64,000 nt of DNA. Origin: Burkholderiales bacterium 67-32 (lineage in GTDB: Bacteria; Pseudomonadota; Gammaproteobacteria; Burkholderiales; Burkholderiaceae_B). Made by a program: the position numbers and the translations under genes. The DNA is taken from the NCBI GenBank assembly GCA_001898625.1, contig MKUP01000033.1:335764-399763 (forward strand), given 5' to 3'. This document shows positions 8,743 through 17,000 of this stretch, one piece after another. Numbering within the stretch: position 1 is the first letter of the stretch; each line of letters opens with the position of its first letter. The notes beneath the pieces are model-generated. The model saw only the letters and a list, made by a program, of their open reading frames with translations, did no database searches and was not told the DNA's origin.

Positions 8743-10188
8743 CTACCACTCCACCGCCACGTACTTGGTCTCCATGTATTCCTGCATGCCTTCCCGGCCG
8801 CCCTCCCGCCCCAGCCCGCTCTGCTTGACCCCGCCGAACGGCGCCGCCGGATCCGAGACCAGCCCCCGGTTCAGCGCCACCATGCCGAACTCCAGCCGCT
8901 CCGCCAGCTTCAGGCCCTTGGCCAGGTCGCGCGTGTAGAGGTACGCCGCCAGGCCGTATTCCGTGCCGTTGGCCAGCGCCACCATCTCGTCCTCGGACGC
9001 CACGCGCACGATGGGCGCGACGGGGCCGAAGATCTCCTCGCTCAGCACGCGGCTGTCGGCGGGGACATCGCCCAGGACCGTAGGTGGATAGAAGTAGCCG
9101 GGACCGGACAGCCGTTCCCCGCCGCACAGCACTTTCGCCCCGCGCGATACGGCATCCCCGACCAGTTCCTCGACCTTGTCGCGGGTCGCGGCGTCGATCA
9201 GGCTGCCGACCTGGTTGGCCTCGTCCAGGCCGTGGCCGATCTTCTGGGCGCGCATCCGCTGCGCAAAGGCGCGGACGAAGGCGTCGTAGACGCCCGCGCC
9301 GACGTAGAAGCGGTTGGCCGCCGTGCAGGCCTCGCCCATGTTGCGCATCTTGGCGATCATCGCACCGTCGACCGCCGCTTCCACGTCGGCGTCGTCCAGC
9401 ACCAGGAACGGCGCGTTGCCGCCCAGTTCCATGGGGGTTTTCAGGACCTGGTCGGCGGCAGCCTTCAGCAGAATGCGTCCCACCTCGGTCGATCCCGTGA
9501 AGGACACCAGCCGCACGCGCGGGTCGTGCAGCCAGAGATCCACCAGCGGGCCCGAGCGCGACGTCGGCACGATGTTGACCACGCCGTCCGGCACGCCCGC
9601 CTCGGCCAGGATGTCGGCCAGCGCCAGCATGCTGAGCGGCGTCAGCGAGGCCGGCTTGACCAGCACCGTGCAGCCGGCCGCCAGCGCGGGCGCGATCTTG
9701 CGCGCCCCCATGGCCGAGGGGAAATTCCAGGGCGTGACCAGCGCCACGACGCCGATGGGCTGGTGCTGGACCAGGATCCGGTAGCCGCCGGCCGGCGCCT
9801 GGCTGACCGACCCCAGGTTGCGGCAGGCCTCTTCCGAATACCAGCGGAAGAACTCGGCGGCGTAGCGGGTCTCGGCCCGGCTGTCGGCCAGCGGTTTGCC
9901 ATTCTCCAGCGTGATGATGCGCGCCAGCTCCTCCAGCCGCTCCAGCATCAGCAGGTGGACCTTGCGCAGCACCTCGGCCCGGGCGCGGGGCGGCGTATCG
10001 CGCCACGCCGGCAGGGCCGCCGCCGCGGCGTCGACGGCCGCGCGCGCGTCGTCCAGGCCGGCATCGGCCACCTGGGCGACCGACTCGCCCGTGGCCGGGT
10101 CCGAAACCGTGAACGAACGCGGCTGGGCGGGCTTGGCCCAGTTGCCGTCTATGTAGAGATCGGTGGGCAGATTGGCGATGGATTGCAT
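8743..10188 (-). CDS. NAD(P)-dependent succinate-semialdehyde dehydrogenase-like aldehyde dehydrogenase
   Basis: The product is an aldehyde dehydrogenase of about 481 residues: VTPWNFPSAMGARKIAPAL, base glutamate in MELGGNAPF and catalytic cysteine in MGEACTAANRFYV, a GabD-like motif. GabD enzymes oxidise succinate semialdehyde to succinate; related members take other semialdehydes. It is the last gene of a leftward cluster (Bug, cyclodeaminase-like, DapA-like, this gene). The DapA-like aldolase upstream could supply a semialdehyde, as in the glucarate pathway, but that is inference. Starts at 10203 and 10251 are also open; 10188 (MQSIANLPTDLYIDGNW) has GAG at good spacing and avoids overlap with the upstream stop codon. 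Confidence 0.88.
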   Translation of the reverse strand: MQSIANLPTDLYIDGNWAKPAQPRSFTVSDPATGESVAQVADAGLDDARAAVDAAAAALPAWRDTPPRARAEVLRKVHLLMLERLEELARIITLENGKPLADSRAETRYAAEFFRWYSEEACRNLGSVSQAPAGGYRILVQHQPIGVVALVTPWNFPSAMGARKIAPALAAGCTVLVKPASLTPLSMLALADILAEAGVPDGVVNIVPTSRSGPLVDLWLHDPRVRLVSFTGSTEVGRILLKAAADQVLKTPMELGGNAPFLVLDDADVEAAVDGAMIAKMRNMGEACTAANRFYVGAGVYDAFVRAFAQRMRAQKIGHGLDEANQVGSLIDAATRDKVEELVGDAVSRGAKVLCGGERLSGPGYFYPPTVLGDVPADSRVLSEEIFGPVAPIVRVASEDEMVALANGTEYGLAAYLYTRDLAKGLKLAERLEFGMVALNRGLVSDPAAPFGGVKQSGLGREGGREGMQEYMETKYVAVEW

Positions 10189-10207
10189 GGGGGTCTCGCG
10201 CATGGGC

Positions 10208-11236
10208 TCAGGCCGCGGTATCCATGGGATGCCGGCCGGCGAAGAAATCACCGTTGGGCGAGTCGGTGGGCGTCAGGCCCGACTTGACCAGCGCCTGCCG
10301 CAGGCTGTTCATGGTGTTCTCGTTGATGCGCATGGTCGGCTGGCGCACCGGGCCGCCGTTGAAACCGTTGAGCCAGCCTTCGAACTTCCACAGCATGCGA
10401 TTCAGGAACTGGGTCTGCGAGGAATACGAGTTGGCCGCGGCCCGGGCCTTGCGCGCCGGCGTCAGTTGCCAGTAGAGCCGGGTGGCCTCGTCGTATTTCT
10501 TCTCCTGGATCAGGTTGAAGATGCGCGGAATCATGCCGCCGTAGTATTCGGTGTCGCTGGTGCCGATGAACTGGATCGGCACCAGTTGGGCCAGCGCCAG
10601 CGCGTACTGTTCGAGCGGCATGGTCACGACCACGTCCTTGCTGAACAGGCGGTAGGCCTCGACCCAGCCCATGATGCTGGGCATGCCGCCCTCGGCCTTC
10701 AGCGCGGCGATGTTCGGGCAGTCGTCCAGCAGCCGGCGGATCAGCGGCGCCTCGAGATCGGACGGGTGGACGCGCTCGAAGCCCCAGTGCGGCACCTGGA
10801 ACAGCATCACACCCAGGTCCGTCGCGTCGCAGAAGGCCTTGGTGTAGTCGTAGATGTCCTGCGACGTGCGGGCGTAGAAGTTGGCCGGATAGGACAGCAG
10901 GATGAGTTCGGCGCCGTTGCGCTCGGCAATCTTCGCCGCCTCGATGTTCTCTTCCAGCGTATTGAAGCTGGCGTGGTGGATGAGCTTCAGCCGGCCGCGC
11001 GATTCGTCGTTCGCCCAGGCGAAGAATTGCTCGTACTCGGGCAGCGTGATGGCCACTTCAGAGACCATCAGCGTGCCGGAGAAGCCCAGCTCGATCTCGT
11101 GGCGGATGTCGTGGCGGATGCCCTGCTCGTTCAGGCCCTTGAGATCGGCGGTGAACGAGGGGATCACGACGTTGGCGACGCCGCGCAGGTGTTCGTGCGC
11201 CCAGTCGCGGGCTTCGTGTCGTTGGTAGGAGGCCAT
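10208..11236 (-). CDS. Dihydrodipicolinate synthase (DapA)-family aldolase/lyase
   Basis: The 342-residue TIM-barrel protein has the Schiff-base lysine in NIAALKAEGG and a candidate catalytic tyrosine in YPANFYART. It is about 45 residues longer than biosynthetic DapA, and the cluster holds no other lysine-biosynthesis gene. Members of this superfamily cleave, dehydrate or condense 2-oxo acids (for example keto-deoxy-glucarate dehydratase or hydratase-aldolases). Placed between a cyclodeaminase-like protein and a semialdehyde dehydrogenase, behind a Bug receptor and a GntR regulator, it is most likely a catabolic lyase. The ATG at 11236 is 24 bases after the cyclodeaminase-like gene. Substrate not identifiable. 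Confidence 0.85.
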   Translation of the reverse strand: MASYQRHEARDWAHEHLRGVANVVIPSFTADLKGLNEQGIRHDIRHEIELGFSGTLMVSEVAITLPEYEQFFAWANDESRGRLKLIHHASFNTLEENIEAAKIAERNGAELILLSYPANFYARTSQDIYDYTKAFCDATDLGVMLFQVPHWGFERVHPSDLEAPLIRRLLDDCPNIAALKAEGGMPSIMGWVEAYRLFSKDVVVTMPLEQYALALAQLVPIQFIGTSDTEYYGGMIPRIFNLIQEKKYDEATRLYWQLTPARKARAAANSYSSQTQFLNRMLWKFEGWLNGFNGGPVRQPTMRINENTMNSLRQALVKSGLTPTDSPNGDFFAGRHPMDTAA

Positions 11237-11260
11237 GTTCCAGTTCCTGGTCGAAGAAAT

Positions 11261-12241
11261 CTATTGTTTGTAGGTGAAGGCGATGGGCAGCTCGACGGCC
11301 AGCCCCGCGGCGGTGGCCAGATCGAAGACGAGCTCGGCCGCGACGATGTCCTGCAGGGCCGAGCCCACCGACTTGAACATCGGCAGCCGGGCGCCGGCCG
11401 CGATCTCGCCGCGCACCAGTTGGTTGAGCGAGCGCAGCCTGGGCGCGAAATCGATGCCGCGCGCCCGCGCTTCCAGCATGTCGCCGGACTCGGCGCTGAC
11501 CTCGTCGGGCATGTCGCAGACGATGAGGTCGCAGCGCTCGACCACCGAGGCGTCGATCTCGCGCTGCTGCGGCAGCGTGGAGCCCACCGACACCAGCACC
11601 ATGCCGTCGCGCAGCGCATCGGCATGCAGGATGGGGGTCTCGTCGCGCGACCGGGCGGCGGCGATGCCGATGTCGGCGCCTTCCATGGCCTGTGCCGCGG
11701 TCGCGGCCGGCTGGCAGGGCACGCCCAGCAGCGCTTCGAAGTCGCGCGCGAATTGCTCGCGGTTGGCCGGCGTCGGGCTGTAGATCCGCAAGCTCTCGAC
11801 CTGCCGCAGCGAAGCGATGGCCTGGACGTGGGCGCGCGCCTCGGCGCCGCTGCCCAGCACGCCCAGCCGCACCGGCCGCCGGGGTGCCAGGCAGTCCACC
11901 GCCAGCGCCGAGGTGGCCGCGGTGCGATAGGCGGTGATCTTGTTGGCATCGAGCAGCGCGCGGATCTCGCCCGTGTCCTGGTCCGCCAGCGAGATCAGGT
12001 AGTTCATGCCGCGGTTGCGGCCGCGGCCGAACACCTTGGCACCCATGAAACGCTTGCCGGGCGGCACGCTGGCCAGCGCCCGCAGCGACGCGCCGTCGCC
12101 CCGGGCGAAGGTACGGGGCGGACTGATGTGCTCGTCGTGGCGCTGGGCATACGCCTCGCGCAGCGCGGCCACCAGCGCCTCCCAGGTCAGCACCCGCTCG
12201 ACCGCGTCGGTGCCGATGAAGACCAGCGCCGTGCCGCTCAT
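11261..12241 (-). CDS. Ornithine cyclodeaminase / mu-crystallin family protein
   Basis: The 326-residue protein has the family Rossmann motif (RLGVLGSGAEARAHVQAI), the N-terminal substrate region (RTFARGDG, MGAKVFG) and VCDMPDEV, where the catalytic aspartate lies. Family members deaminate and cyclise ornithine to proline, or act as ketimine reductases or dehydrogenases of amino-acid-like substrates. Its ATG overlaps the stop codon of the upstream Bug gene (ATGA, 12238-12241), so translation is coupled to the receptor. With the downstream DapA-like protein and semialdehyde dehydrogenase this suggests breakdown of an amino or imino acid. The exact reaction is not resolved. Confidence 0.85.
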   Translation of the reverse strand: MSGTALVFIGTDAVERVLTWEALVAALREAYAQRHDEHISPPRTFARGDGASLRALASVPPGKRFMGAKVFGRGRNRGMNYLISLADQDTGEIRALLDANKITAYRTAATSALAVDCLAPRRPVRLGVLGSGAEARAHVQAIASLRQVESLRIYSPTPANREQFARDFEALLGVPCQPAATAAQAMEGADIGIAAARSRDETPILHADALRDGMVLVSVGSTLPQQREIDASVVERCDLIVCDMPDEVSAESGDMLEARARGIDFAPRLRSLNQLVRGEIAAGARLPMFKSVGSALQDIVAAELVFDLATAAGLAVELPIAFTYKQ

Positions 12242-13224
12242 TTGGCCACCTCCCGCGTCTCGGTCGCGGCGATGCGGTGCGTGATGGCCGCGATCGACTT
12301 CACGTAGGATGCCCAGAACGTCGCGAACGTGTTGCCGGCGGAATACTTGACCTCGCCGCCCGCGCTGGACACGATTTTCTTGAATTCGGGATCGCCGGCC
12401 GCGGCCTCCACCGCCTGCCGGATCTTCCGCTCCACGGCCTCCGGCGTGCCGGAGGAAATGAAGAGAGCCGTACCCGCGACCGAGTCGAAGTCCACGCCGC
12501 CATCCTTCATCCGCGGCAGGCCCGCCGGATCGGTCCACGGCTCGTCGCCGGCCGTGGCCAGGTATTTCAGCCGCCCGGCCTTGACCTGGGTCAGCGACAG
12601 CGAGCGCGACAGCAGCGCGAAATCGACCTCGCCGGCCACCAGCGCGGTCACCAGCGGGCCGCCCCCCTGGTAGGGAATGTGCCGCACCTTGATGTGCGCC
12701 GTATCCGCGAACGCCGCCGTGCGCACGTGCACCTCGCCGAAGAAGCCGGTCGATCCGTAGGTCAGGGCATCGGGCCTGGCCTTGGCCGCCGCGATCAGCT
12801 CGGGAAAGCTCTTGTAGGGGCTGGCCTCGGGCACCACCATGGCCACCGGCTCGGCGCTCAGCATCGCGACGGGAGTGAGCTGCTCCAGCGTGAATGGCGG
12901 CTTCTGCTTGTTGACCACCGCCTGCTCGGGCAGGCTGGCCACGCTCAGCAGCGAGCACAGGATCGAGTAGCCGTCCGCCGGCGCGTTGGCGACCTGGCTT
13001 ACGCCGATCGCGCCGCCCGCCCCCGGGCGATTGATGACCACCACGGTCTGCTTGAGCGCGCGCTGGAGGGCGGGCTGCAACGCGCGGGCCATGTTGTCCG
13101 CCGTGCCGCCCGGCGGGAAGGGAACGATCAGGTTGATCGGCCGGTCGGGATACTCCGCCCGCGCACCCGGCGCGGCGACCAGCGACAGGGCGGCGAACGC
13201 CGCGGCCCACAGCGTGGTTTTCAT
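12238..13224 (-). CDS. Bug/TctC-family periplasmic solute-binding protein
   Basis: The mature 300-residue part follows a signal peptide of about 23 residues (KTTLWAAAFAALSLVAAPGARA). Family motifs are YPDRPINLIVPFPPGGTAD, INRPGAGGAIGVSQVA and HIPYQGGGPLVTALVAGEVD. The ATG at 13224 is preferred over 13239 because GGAGA lies eight bases before it. It is the first gene of a four-gene leftward operon and is translationally coupled to the cyclodeaminase-like gene. The promoter region is shared with a divergent GntR regulator and contains repeated TTGGTT half-sites. No TctA/TctB membrane genes are nearby. Ligand probably an organic or amino acid used by the downstream enzymes (inference). Confidence 0.92.
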   Translation of the reverse strand: MKTTLWAAAFAALSLVAAPGARAEYPDRPINLIVPFPPGGTADNMARALQPALQRALKQTVVVINRPGAGGAIGVSQVANAPADGYSILCSLLSVASLPEQAVVNKQKPPFTLEQLTPVAMLSAEPVAMVVPEASPYKSFPELIAAAKARPDALTYGSTGFFGEVHVRTAAFADTAHIKVRHIPYQGGGPLVTALVAGEVDFALLSRSLSLTQVKAGRLKYLATAGDEPWTDPAGLPRMKDGGVDFDSVAGTALFISSGTPEAVERKIRQAVEAAAGDPEFKKIVSSAGGEVKYSAGNTFATFWASYVKSIAAITHRIAATETREVAK

Positions 13225-13273
13225 GATGTCTGTCTCCATGAGTAGGGTTCCTGTCGCGCTCTTGGGGCGCGTC

Positions 13274-13306
13274 TTGGTTCGACCAATTGGTTTAATTTGG
13301 TTTTTA
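13274..13306. promoter_or_regulatory. FCD-GntR-type operator cluster upstream of Bug operon
   Basis: TTGGT-TCG-ACCAA (13274-13286) is a perfect dyad of the TGGT-N3-ACCA type known for FCD-domain GntR regulators. It overlaps the palindrome ACCAATTGGT (13282-13291). Two 10-bp direct repeats follow (TTGGTTTAAT 13287-13296, TTGGTTTTTA 13297-13306). A further 14-bp palindrome, TATTCGGCCGAATA, lies at 13339-13352. Confidence 0.65.
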
Positions 13307-13392
13307 ATGGTATTTATTTGTCGAACTATAAAGCCATTTATTCGGCCGAATACCTAGGGTTTTCACCTAATATTGCCGCCAATTATGCCTTT

Positions 13393-13420
13393 TATAATCA
13401 AACCAATTAGAACCAATCAA
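13393..13420 (+). promoter_or_regulatory. gntR promoter -10 box with tandem AACCAAT half-sites
   Basis: A consensus TATAAT (13393-13398) is followed at once by the tandem 10-mers AACCAATTAG and AACCAATCAA. These are the complement of the TTGGTT half-sites at the other end of the same intergenic region. The position suggests autorepression of the gntR-type gene and possibly looping across about 115 bp; that part is inference. Confidence 0.55.
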
Positions 13421-13434
13421 GGACCACCACGACC

Positions 13435-14151
13435 ATGCACCCGTCTCCCAGCCTCCAGATCCGGGCCGATCCTGTCCAGGCGCTGCGCGCGGAACTGCTC
13501 GATGGTCTGCGCACCGGGAAATGGGCGCCCGGCAGCCGCCTGCCGACCGAGCGCAGCCTGTGCGCGGACTTCGGCGTAAGCCGGTCCGCCCTGCGCCGCG
13601 TGCTGCAGGAGCTGCGGGACCAGGGCCTGATCGTGCAGAAGGTGGGAAGTGGAACCTATGTCTCGGACACGCCGTCCGGCATCGCCCCTGGCCTCGTGGC
13701 GGCGGCGGGCAAGCTGCTCGCGATTCCGTCTGCCAGCCCTGCCGAGATCATGGAAGCGCGCCTGCTGCTGGAGCCCATGATTGTCGAGCTCATCGTCAAC
13801 AATGCCACCCTGGCCGACTTCGAACGGCTGGAAGCCTGTTGCGCGCGGTCCGAGACCGCCGATACGCTGGAGGAATTCGAGCACTGGGACAACGCGCTGC
13901 ACGAGCACCTGGCGCTGGCCACCCACAACGCGCTGTTCGTGAGCGTGTTCAGGCTGCTGGCCGAGGTCCGGAACAGCGGGGAATGGGGCTTCCTGAAGAA
14001 GAAAATCGTGACGCCCGAACGGCGCAGGGAATACGAAGCGGAACACCGCCGCATCGTCGAGGCCTTGAAGCACCGCGATGCGGACACCGCACGGCGGGAG
14101 ATCTTCGAGCACATCGTGCACGCGCGGACCAACCTGCTGGGCAGGATCTGA
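13435..14151 (+). CDS. GntR-family regulator, FCD (FadR) subfamily
   Basis: The 238-residue protein has an N-terminal winged helix (GLRTGKWAPGSRLPTERSLC, then VSRSALRRVLQELRDQGLI, about residues 25-75). An all-helical FCD effector domain follows, with the metal-binding pattern DNALHEHLA and a later EHRRIVEAL. FCD regulators bind small carboxylates, often through a metal, and repress neighbouring catabolic operons at TGGT/ACCA dyads. Such dyads are present in the divergent intergenic region shared with the Bug operon, which makes that operon the obvious target. The ATG at 13435 has AAGGA 11 bases upstream. Ligand unknown. Confidence 0.9.
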   Translation: MHPSPSLQIRADPVQALRAELLDGLRTGKWAPGSRLPTERSLCADFGVSRSALRRVLQELRDQGLIVQKVGSGTYVSDTPSGIAPGLVAAAGKLLAIPSASPAEIMEARLLLEPMIVELIVNNATLADFERLEACCARSETADTLEEFEHWDNALHEHLALATHNALFVSVFRLLAEVRNSGEWGFLKKKIVTPERRREYEAEHRRIVEALKHRDADTARREIFEHIVHARTNLLGRI

Positions 14152-14193
14152 CCTCCACGGCCCGCGCGCCGGGCACCCGGGGCAGGCGTCCGG

Positions 14194-14832
14194 TCAGGTG
14201 CGCGCCGGACGCCGTACCGATCTGAGCGTCCCGCTTTGGCCGCCGCCGCAGAAGAAGCGGTCGCCGCCATCGGACTCCAGTCCCGACACCCCGGTGCCGG
14301 GCGGCATCTCCAGCTTCGCCAGGACCTCGCCGCTCTGCGCGTCGATCCGCCTCAGGTCGCTGGCGTCGCCTTCCCAGGTACCGTGCCATAGTTCGCCGTC
14401 GATCCAGGTCACGCCCGTCACGAAACGTTCGGATGTGATGGAGCGCAGTATCTTGCCGGTCTCGGGATCGATCTGGTGGATCTTGCGGGCGCGGTAATGA
14501 CCGACCCACAGGGACCCCTCTGCCCATGCCAGCCCCGAGTCCTCGCCGCCGGCCGGCGACGGGATCGTGGCCAGCACGCGGCCGGACTCCGGGTCGATCT
14601 TGCGGATGTGGCCATCGGCGATCTGGTACAGGTGCCGGCCATCGAACGCGGTACCCGCGTTCGCCGGGGTCTCGATCGAGCGCCGGACCTCGCCGCTGGC
14701 CGGGTCCATGGCATTGAGCCGGTCGCCGGTGGCGAACCAGACGTTCTTGCCGTCATAAGTCACGCCGTGCACGCCTTCGGCGCCGGGGAAAGGACCATAT
14801 TCGCGCAGGATGTGGGCTGTCGATGTCTTCAT
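14194..14832 (-). CDS. Beta-propeller protein, virginiamycin B lyase/glutaminyl cyclotransferase-like
   Basis: The 212-residue protein consists of repeated blades with the pattern of PQQ/NHL-type propellers: DGKNVWFATGDRLNAMDPASG, DGRHLYQIADGHIRKIDPESG, EGSLWVGHYRARKIHQIDPETG and DGELWHGTWEGDASDLRRID. No signal peptide is visible, so it is probably cytoplasmic. Streptogramin-lyase and YncE-like proteins share this fold, but the lyase catalytic histidine cannot be confirmed and the protein is shorter than Vgb (about 290), so no enzyme activity is claimed. It is 50 bases downstream of the regulator-like gene on the same strand and opposite to the DUF899/DUF2182 pair. Confidence 0.7.
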   Translation of the reverse strand: MKTSTAHILREYGPFPGAEGVHGVTYDGKNVWFATGDRLNAMDPASGEVRRSIETPANAGTAFDGRHLYQIADGHIRKIDPESGRVLATIPSPAGGEDSGLAWAEGSLWVGHYRARKIHQIDPETGKILRSITSERFVTGVTWIDGELWHGTWEGDASDLRRIDAQSGEVLAKLEMPPGTGVSGLESDGGDRFFCGGGQSGTLRSVRRPART

Positions 14833-14882
14833 GGCGTCTGCTCTCTGGAAGGGTGAAGGAACGGGATGTCCATGGATGCATC

Positions 14883-16103
14883 CTAGCCCTCCGGCAGCGC
14901 GGCCGGGAGTAACAAGGTTGTCGCGAACCCCGGCACGGGCGGCATCAGCCAGCGGCGGGCCGGCCCCCGGCCGGCGGCCTGCACCCTGCCCGCCCCGGCC
15001 AGCTCGTCCAGGGCCCGCTGCACGGTGCGCTGGCTGGCGCCCAGCGCCAGCGACAGAGCCGAGCTCGACCACGACTCGCCGTCGGCCAACAGGGCCAGCA
15101 CCGCCGCATGCGGCCCTTCGACCGGCCGCGTCAGCACCGCGACATCGCCCGCCCGGCAAGGTGCCAGCATGAAGCCGCGCCGGGTCGCATCGACGTCCGC
15201 CAGTCCCGCCAGCACCTTGCGCAGGCGGCCCATCTCCACCCGCAATCGCGCGCGATGCGTCTCGTCGGGATGCCGGGTCCGGAAGGCGCGCTCGACCAGC
15301 GCCTCGCGCGCCACGTCGGCCGGCCACGCCTCGCCCAGGGCGCGCGCGAGCGCGAACAACACCGGCCGCCGCGCCAGCGGCACGACCCGCCCCGCCTCTC
15401 GCACCGCGTGGCGGCAGGCGTCGACCACGAGCGCATCCGAAGCCAGCAGCGCTTCCACCTCGGCCAGCGGAATCAGGCGCGCCCGGCCCCGCAGGGCCAG
15501 CCGGGCCGCGGGCATGTCCAGGACGAGGACCGCCTGCCTGACCTCGGCTTGCAGCGCCGGAATGCCGGCCCGACTCGCGGCCTGTTCCGCCCGTCCCAGC
15601 GCGGCGCGGGCGGACGCGGTGCGCAGGCGCCGCATCGCGATGCCGGCGGCCAGCAGTTCATGGATGGCCGCCGCGGCAACCGTCAGCGGGCCGGCATCGA
15701 CCAGTGCCAGCAGCCGCTCGGCCTCGTCCAGCCGGCCGATCAGCAGACAGCGTCGTATCTCCAGTTGGCGGACGTGCGCGACATTGGCGAAGTCGCCGTG
15801 GGCCTCGAGCGTGGCGCGCGCCGACTCGAGCGCCTTGTCGGGCCAGGCCAGTTCGCGCGAAGCGAGCGCGATCTCGGCCTCGGCCACGATGCACCGCGCG
15901 CGGGCCAGGGCCTGCTTGTGTCCGAAGGCGCTCGCCGCCCGCCGCACCAGCATCCTGGCGCGGACGAATTCGCCAAGCTGGGCCATCGCGATCCCGCGCA
16001 GCGCCAGCGCCGGTGGATCGTCGCGCAAGGCCACCCGGTTCAAGGCCCCGAAGGGATCACCCGCGGCCAGCGCCTGGGCGGCCTCGGCAATCAGCGCATC
16101 CAT
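14883..16103 (-). CDS. Putative transcriptional regulator with helical repeat region and C-terminal HTH
   Basis: The 406-residue protein is almost wholly helical and alanine-rich. Residues about 1-210 look like tetratricopeptide-type helical pairs, such as RARMLVRRAASAFGHKQALA and AERLLALVDAGPL. The C-terminal part contains a winged-helix-like stretch, SSSALSLALGASQRTVQRAL, followed by DELAGAGRVQAAGRGPARRW. It is divergent from the DUF899 gene and precedes the beta-propeller gene, so it is a good candidate regulator of both. No sensor domain is recognised. I do not identify a named family; regulation is inferred from the HTH-like segment and position. Confidence 0.7.
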   Translation of the reverse strand: MDALIAEAAQALAAGDPFGALNRVALRDDPPALALRGIAMAQLGEFVRARMLVRRAASAFGHKQALARARCIVAEAEIALASRELAWPDKALESARATLEAHGDFANVAHVRQLEIRRCLLIGRLDEAERLLALVDAGPLTVAAAAIHELLAAGIAMRRLRTASARAALGRAEQAASRAGIPALQAEVRQAVLVLDMPAARLALRGRARLIPLAEVEALLASDALVVDACRHAVREAGRVVPLARRPVLFALARALGEAWPADVAREALVERAFRTRHPDETHRARLRVEMGRLRKVLAGLADVDATRRGFMLAPCRAGDVAVLTRPVEGPHAAVLALLADGESWSSSALSLALGASQRTVQRALDELAGAGRVQAAGRGPARRWLMPPVPGFATTLLLPAALPEG

Positions 16104-16223
16104 CCGAATCCCGCCACATTTGTCACTCCCGCCGTCCGGCGGCCCGATCCTAATCTAGCACACGCCCCCATCGCTCACGTCGCGCCGGCCCGGCGCGATC
16201 GACGGGAAATCCAAGGAGAAACG

Positions 16224-17000
16224 ATGATGCGACACACCACGGGAACACGGAAAGAATGGCTGACCGCGCGGCTCGATCTGCTGGAGGCCGAAAAGGCTCT
16301 GACGCGGCAGTCGGACGAACTGGCCCGGCGGCGCCGGGCGCTGCCCTGGGTGGCGATCGGCAAGGACTACCGCTTCGACACCGACCAGGGCCGCGCATCG
16401 CTGGCCGATCTTTTCCAGGGCCGCTCGCAACTGCTCGTCTACCATTTCATGTTCGGCCCCGACTACCAGGGCGGATGTCCATCCTGCTCGTCGATTGCCG
16501 ACGGCTTCGACGGCTTTGCCATCCACCTGGCCAACCACGACGTCATGCTCATGGCGGTCTCGCGCGCGCCGCTGGCCAAGCTGCGGGAATACAAGCAACG
16601 CATGGGCTGGCGCTTTCCCTGGGCTTCGTCCCAGGATGCCGACTTCAACTTCGACTTCGGCGTCTCGCACACCGAGGCCCAGCAGTTCGAACAGGGCATA
16701 GACTACAACTACCGTCGAGAGCCCGCCTGCGGGTGTCACCCGGCCTCCGCGAACGCCGACCCGAATGATGAGGGCCGGCTGGCCGCGATGTGCAGCACCG
16801 ACACGAACACCTACCTGCGTGAACGCCCTGGCATGAGCGCCTTCGCGCTCCAGGACGGCACCGTCCACCACACCTACTCCACCTATGCGCGCGGGCTGGA
16901 CGGACTCTGGGGCATGTACCAGTGGCTGGACCGCGCGCCGCTGGGACGCAACGAGCAGGATGTGTGGTGGCACCGCCGCGATGAGTACGCCAGGCGCTGA
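16224..17000 (+). CDS. DUF899 thioredoxin-like protein
   Basis: The 258-residue protein matches the DUF899 family. It has an N-terminal helical part (EWLTARLDLLEAEKALTRQS), then VYHFMFGPDYQGGCPSCSSI with a CxxC in the thioredoxin-like position, and a C-terminal HTYSTYARGLDGLWGMYQWLD. Members are described as thioredoxin-like; their reactions are mostly uncharacterised. A second cysteine pair (ACGCHP) lies near residue 170. The ATG at 16224 follows AAGGAGA at ideal spacing, whereas the open frame extends far upstream without support. The stop codon overlaps the start of the DUF2182 gene, so the two are cotranscribed. Confidence 0.88.
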   Translation: MMRHTTGTRKEWLTARLDLLEAEKALTRQSDELARRRRALPWVAIGKDYRFDTDQGRASLADLFQGRSQLLVYHFMFGPDYQGGCPSCSSIADGFDGFAIHLANHDVMLMAVSRAPLAKLREYKQRMGWRFPWASSQDADFNFDFGVSHTEAQQFEQGIDYNYRREPACGCHPASANADPNDEGRLAAMCSTDTNTYLRERPGMSAFALQDGTVHHTYSTYARGLDGLWGMYQWLDRAPLGRNEQDVWWHRRDEYARR

